Positions 61,077 to 64,000 of a stretch of 64,000 nucleotides of DNA are shown here, in pieces. The notes under the pieces were generated by a model. The model saw nothing but the letters and a program-made list of their open reading frames with translations, did no database searches and was not told the DNA's origin. Positions within the stretch are counted from its first letter, which is position 1, and every line of letters starts with the position of its first letter. The DNA is from Blautia sp. (GTDB taxonomy: Bacteria; Bacillota; Clostridia; Lachnospirales; Lachnospiraceae). The stretch is from contig JAFUCO010000069.1 of assembly GCA_017459635.1 (NCBI GenBank), forward strand, positions 40,811-104,810, in the 5' to 3' direction. The position numbers and the translations under genes are program-made.

Positions 61077-62411
61077 TTATTTTCCGAAATACAGTTTTAC
61101 GCCTGCCACAACTCCGTTGGCGATGATCGACTGGGTGTAGGAAGAATGATCTGACGCCGCGTCTCCGACTTCGAGGTCTATTGTCGGGATCTTAGAGTAT
61201 GAGGTCTGGGTGAGATCCATGGGAATATTGCCGCTGCCATAGATCTTCACTCCCGTATTTCTGAGGCCTGTGATCAAAGCTGTACCGAGCTGGTTGCTCT
61301 TCTGCCAGTGGGTTGATACAGGATACATATTAATATAGGAAGATATCGACGGCACCCCTATGCAGAACGCGCCTTTATCGTAGCTGCTGGAATCATAGTG
61401 CAGCGAAATATGACAGTTCGCGTACTGGTTGGCGAATATCGTACGGGCGATATTGTCCAGCTGATTGTCGGCCGTCTCACGTATCATCAGTACATCGTAA
61501 CCTGCAGCAAGCAGCCTGTCCCTTACAATAAGAGCAAGAGAAAGGTTTGCCGTTCCTTCCGAAGTTCCGTCACGGAACTGCATACCGGAGGAAATCGCAG
61601 TTGCATAGACTGATCCTGCTGCCGTAGAACCACCTGTAACTTTGGCAGATCCGTCAGGATGGCAGAGTGTTCTTACGCTTTCCCCGCCCTGGGTTCCATG
61701 ACCGGCATTTACTGCTACCACTATCCCGTTTGACGCAGCCGACCGGTAAAGCCTGACCGATCCGGTATGGATTTTTGAATATCCGGCGAATTCCCAGGCC
61801 GGGTTCCAACCAAGGGTCGTAACAGAAGGACCTGCACCGGGAACCGTTACAGATACCGTTCGGGTGATACCATTGCTTCTCACATAAATGGCTGCACGTC
61901 CGGGAGCTTTGGCAGTGATCTTTCCGGCTGAAGTCACGGAAGCTACGGCCGGAGCTGAGCTCTGATATGTGACCGTCGTTGTCTTGGGCGCTGTCGTAAC
62001 CTTTATCTGATACGTGCTGCCTTTCTTGAGCGTAACAGAAGAAGCGGTCGTAAGATTAAGCTGAGCATTATAACACGAAACTGTACACTGTGCTTTTACT
62101 TTGGGTGTATAGACGGTTATCACCGCAGTTCCTCCGGAAACACCGGTGATCACGCCTTTGGAACTGACTGTAGCAACCTTACGGTTGCTGCTGGTGTATT
62201 TGATCTTTCCTGAAATGGTTCCCGATGTCTTTACCTTCAGTGCATACGTATTACGCCCCGCAGCCTGAGGGCACAGTGATACTTTACTGGTATTAAGCGT
62301 GATAGTAGGTTTTTTTACTGCAGCGCCCGCTGACAAAGGAAGCAGCAGAAAAAGCATCAGGGACAGTATAATAACCGGTAAATGTCGCTTGGCAGCGGTC
62401 CACTGTTTCAT
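61077..62411 (-). CDS. N-acetylmuramoyl-L-alanine amidase with BIG2 domains
   Basis: 444 residues. Signal peptide or N-terminal anchor (VIILSLMLFLLLPLSAGAA). Two Ig-like BIG2 domains at about 35-113 and 115-195 (KVATVSSKGVITGVSGGTAVITV; PAVASVTSAGKITAKAPGRAAIYV). An Amidase_3 domain from about 230: VAVNAGHGTQGG, the zinc-ligand region ANLSLALIVRDRL, HISLHYDSS, and the catalytic Glu in IDLEVGD. Zinc enzyme that cuts the peptide off peptidoglycan. GGAGGA precedes the start. Confidence 0.93.
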   Translation of the reverse strand: MKQWTAAKRHLPVIILSLMLFLLLPLSAGAAVKKPTITLNTSKVSLCPQAAGRNTYALKVKTSGTISGKIKYTSSNRKVATVSSKGVITGVSGGTAVITVYTPKVKAQCTVSCYNAQLNLTTASSVTLKKGSTYQIKVTTAPKTTTVTYQSSAPAVASVTSAGKITAKAPGRAAIYVRSNGITRTVSVTVPGAGPSVTTLGWNPAWEFAGYSKIHTGSVRLYRSAASNGIVVAVNAGHGTQGGESVRTLCHPDGSAKVTGGSTAAGSVYATAISSGMQFRDGTSEGTANLSLALIVRDRLLAAGYDVLMIRETADNQLDNIARTIFANQYANCHISLHYDSSSYDKGAFCIGVPSISSYINMYPVSTHWQKSNQLGTALITGLRNTGVKIYGSGNIPMDLTQTSYSKIPTIDLEVGDAASDHSSYTQSIIANGVVAGVKLYFGK

Positions 62412-62549
62412 AAAGGACGTCCTCCTTCTCTGTGTTGTAAATGATCTGTGATTAACGTGAATGTATTATCTTAAGCTCTGCATGATTCAGGTTCAGTTCT
62501 TTACGGATCACCGGCAAATGCTTTTTCAGCGATCATCAGTTGTGCCTCT

Positions 62550-63764
62550 TTATTTCAGGTCCGGCTTTTCATATTTGCGCCTGGCCTTAGCATTCGCTTC
62601 ACCGTTGCCTTCCACTGCGGCAGACGACTCAGACTCTTCCGGGCTTTTTCTTGAATTCTCTTTTTGAGTGATCCAGTCATCATATATAAAATCAGAAATA
62701 GCCGCAAACGGTATTGAAAGCAGGATTCCCGGCACACCGAACATACGGCCGCCCACAATAATACAGATGAGTATCCATACATCCGGCACGCCCATAAGGC
62801 CGCCGAAAAGCTTGGGCTTCAGGATATACCCGTCAATTGTCTGAAGTATTATCGTAAAGATCAGGAACCAGAGTGCATACCAAGGATTTATAAGAACCAG
62901 TATAAAGGCTCCTATTATGGCTCCCAGTATAGGGCCGAATGTCGGCGCCAGATTTGTGACCCCGACGACGGTTGAGATCATTATTCCATAAGGAATGCCT
63001 GTCACTATGTGAAAGACAAGGTTTGCCATACCAATAATAAGACCGTCCAGCAGGTCATAAATGACAAAATGTATAAGGATGTCATTGCAGCGGTTCCAGA
63101 AATCTGCTATCATCGTGTATTTTTCGCCCGGCAGTATTGCCTGCATAAGCCGGCGTATACCCACAACAAAGCGGTTTTTGTCTCCCAGGAAATAGATGGC
63201 AAGGATGAATGAGATTACCCCGTTAAACACGCTCATTCCGATGCTGTAGGAAGTGTTAAGTATACGGTTTATATTTCCCGGCAGGGTGCTGCTGACATTT
63301 TCAAGCAGGTCATCGCCCATGTTGATAAGGCTGGAGATATCAATGTTCCAGGTTTTGGTATATTCTTCAAGGCGCTTCAGCAGCCCCTGAAGTGTATTTG
63401 CGTAACTGTCAATATTGGAAACGAATGTAACTATACTGTCTATGATCTGCGGTATCAGGGCAATCAGAAGCACTACAATGAACACAATGAGAGTAACAAT
63501 GGCGAACAAGACTGCAAGAGTACGCCTGTGTTTTTCGGATTTAACCCGGAAGAAAACCCTGTTCTGAAATAAGTTTGCCAGCGGGTTGATGACATAAGCC
63601 AGTATGATACCCAGTATGACAGGCGTAAAATACCCAAGTATGGTATAGAACCCCTTCTGCAGCCCCTTGAAGTGCGTGATCAGCACGTAAAAAAGTGCTG
63701 CCGCACAAAGGGAAGCGGTCAATCCAAGCCATTTGTTTTCCATCAGGTTTTTCTTAAATTTCAA
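62550..63764 (-). CDS. AI-2E family transporter
   Basis: 404 residues with about eight TM helices. Family motifs: GYFTPVILGIILAYVINPLANLF, GIPYGIMISTVVGVTNLAPTFGPILGAIIGAFI, and DVWILICIIVGGRMFGVPGILLSIPFAAI. Members export autoinducer-2 or act as ion antiporters; which applies here is unknown. A TTG start with AAGGA upstream; ATG at 63743 is the alternative. The C-terminal tail is polar and charged. Confidence 0.92.
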   Translation of the reverse strand: MKFKKNLMENKWLGLTASLCAAALFYVLITHFKGLQKGFYTILGYFTPVILGIILAYVINPLANLFQNRVFFRVKSEKHRRTLAVLFAIVTLIVFIVVLLIALIPQIIDSIVTFVSNIDSYANTLQGLLKRLEEYTKTWNIDISSLINMGDDLLENVSSTLPGNINRILNTSYSIGMSVFNGVISFILAIYFLGDKNRFVVGIRRLMQAILPGEKYTMIADFWNRCNDILIHFVIYDLLDGLIIGMANLVFHIVTGIPYGIMISTVVGVTNLAPTFGPILGAIIGAFILVLINPWYALWFLIFTIILQTIDGYILKPKLFGGLMGVPDVWILICIIVGGRMFGVPGILLSIPFAAISDFIYDDWITQKENSRKSPEESESSAAVEGNGEANAKARRKYEKPDLK

Positions 63765-63857
63765 AATAAATCCTTCTTTCCTGAAACAGGTATTGCTAAA
63801 GTAAATATGATAGTCCTATTATATCCTCCCCATAGGCTGATTGCAAATACTAAAATG

Positions 63858-63883
63858 TAAGACAGAGAACCGTCCCAATGTCA
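63858..63883. repeat. REP-like dispersed hairpin, divergent copy
   Basis: TAAGACAGAGAACCGTCCCA followed by ATGTCA. Only one arm is standard. The remaining ~115 bp to the window end contain an open frame from 63917 that runs off the edge, but nothing recognisable. Confidence 0.7.
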
Positions 63884-64000
63884 TTTAGTTAGTGTTATAG
63901 ATTGGAATTTTTGGTACTATGGTATCGAAAAGATTTTGGCGAGTCGGACGCTGTAGGGGGAGGACTGACCATATGTACGGAACCGCGGCCTCTGGCAGAG

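Noticed and set aside
63917-64000. Open reading frame running off the right edge
   Set aside because: Only about 27 codons visible, with no ribosome site or recognisable motif; cannot be supported.

Overview
The window looks like a chromosome segment of an anaerobic, low-to-mid GC Gram-positive of the Clostridia, most likely Lachnospiraceae. The signs are strong AGGAGG ribosome binding sites, a T-box in front of thrS, many ABC sugar importers paired with GH31/GH36 glycosidases, a DUF624 protein, SLH and InlB-type repeat surface proteins, and several radical-SAM and Fe-S proteins with no oxygen-dependent functions. The assignment is inferred from gene content; no rRNA gene is present.

Layout. 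1-5.1 kb: housekeeping on the minus strand (uvrA start, hemW, a Tyr/Asp-repeat lipoprotein, lepA, a paired small EamA-type transporter, tRNA-Lys). 5.3-7.6 kb: a secreted three-repeat protein. 7.7-15.7 kb: a carbohydrate operon on the minus strand (binding protein, two permeases, two tandem GH31 enzymes, DUF624 protein) behind one promoter with a palindromic operator. 15.8-25.8 kb: radical SAM protein, secreted GLUG protein, two lipase-like proteins, a membrane GDPD, a small Nif11-like protein, and thrS with its T-box. 26-33.6 kb: a 2044-residue SLH surface protein and a Hin-like serine recombinase, separated by an apparently invertible promoter with two inverted 26-bp sites. 33.7-38.7 kb: a ribose-type ABC importer and a Gfo/Idh/MocA dehydrogenase. 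39-44 kb: a PRTase-like protein behind a structured leader, a secreted SH3 protein, and a sensor-phosphatase gene broken at an (AT)6 tract. 44-48.7 kb: GH36 alpha-galactosidase, rhaD, thioesterase, PEBP-like protein. 48.8-60.9 kb: a ten-gene minus-strand catabolic operon (NifU-like, GGGtGRT, LeuC/LeuD-type hydratase, CoA-transferase, HMG-CoA-lyase type, PrpF-type isomerase, aldehyde dehydrogenase, SCP2-like, alpha/beta hydrolase), a DUF1097 membrane protein and a TetR regulator. 61-63.8 kb: a cell-wall amidase and an AI-2E family transporter.

The parts most worth follow-up are: (i) the invertible promoter between the recombinase and the giant SLH protein, which fits phase-variable surface expression; (ii) the 48.8-60.9 kb operon, which reads as a pathway that isomerises, hydrates, CoA-activates and cleaves a branched C5-C6 dicarboxylate, with near-identical TTCAATATTGAA operators at its promoter, at the DUF1097 promoter and at the TetR promoter; (iii) two genes disrupted at simple-sequence tracts (AT dinucleotide, poly-A), either contingency loci or assembly errors; (iv) a dispersed REP-like hairpin family (core GGGGACGGTTCTCTGTC) that abuts or enters the 3' ends of several genes.
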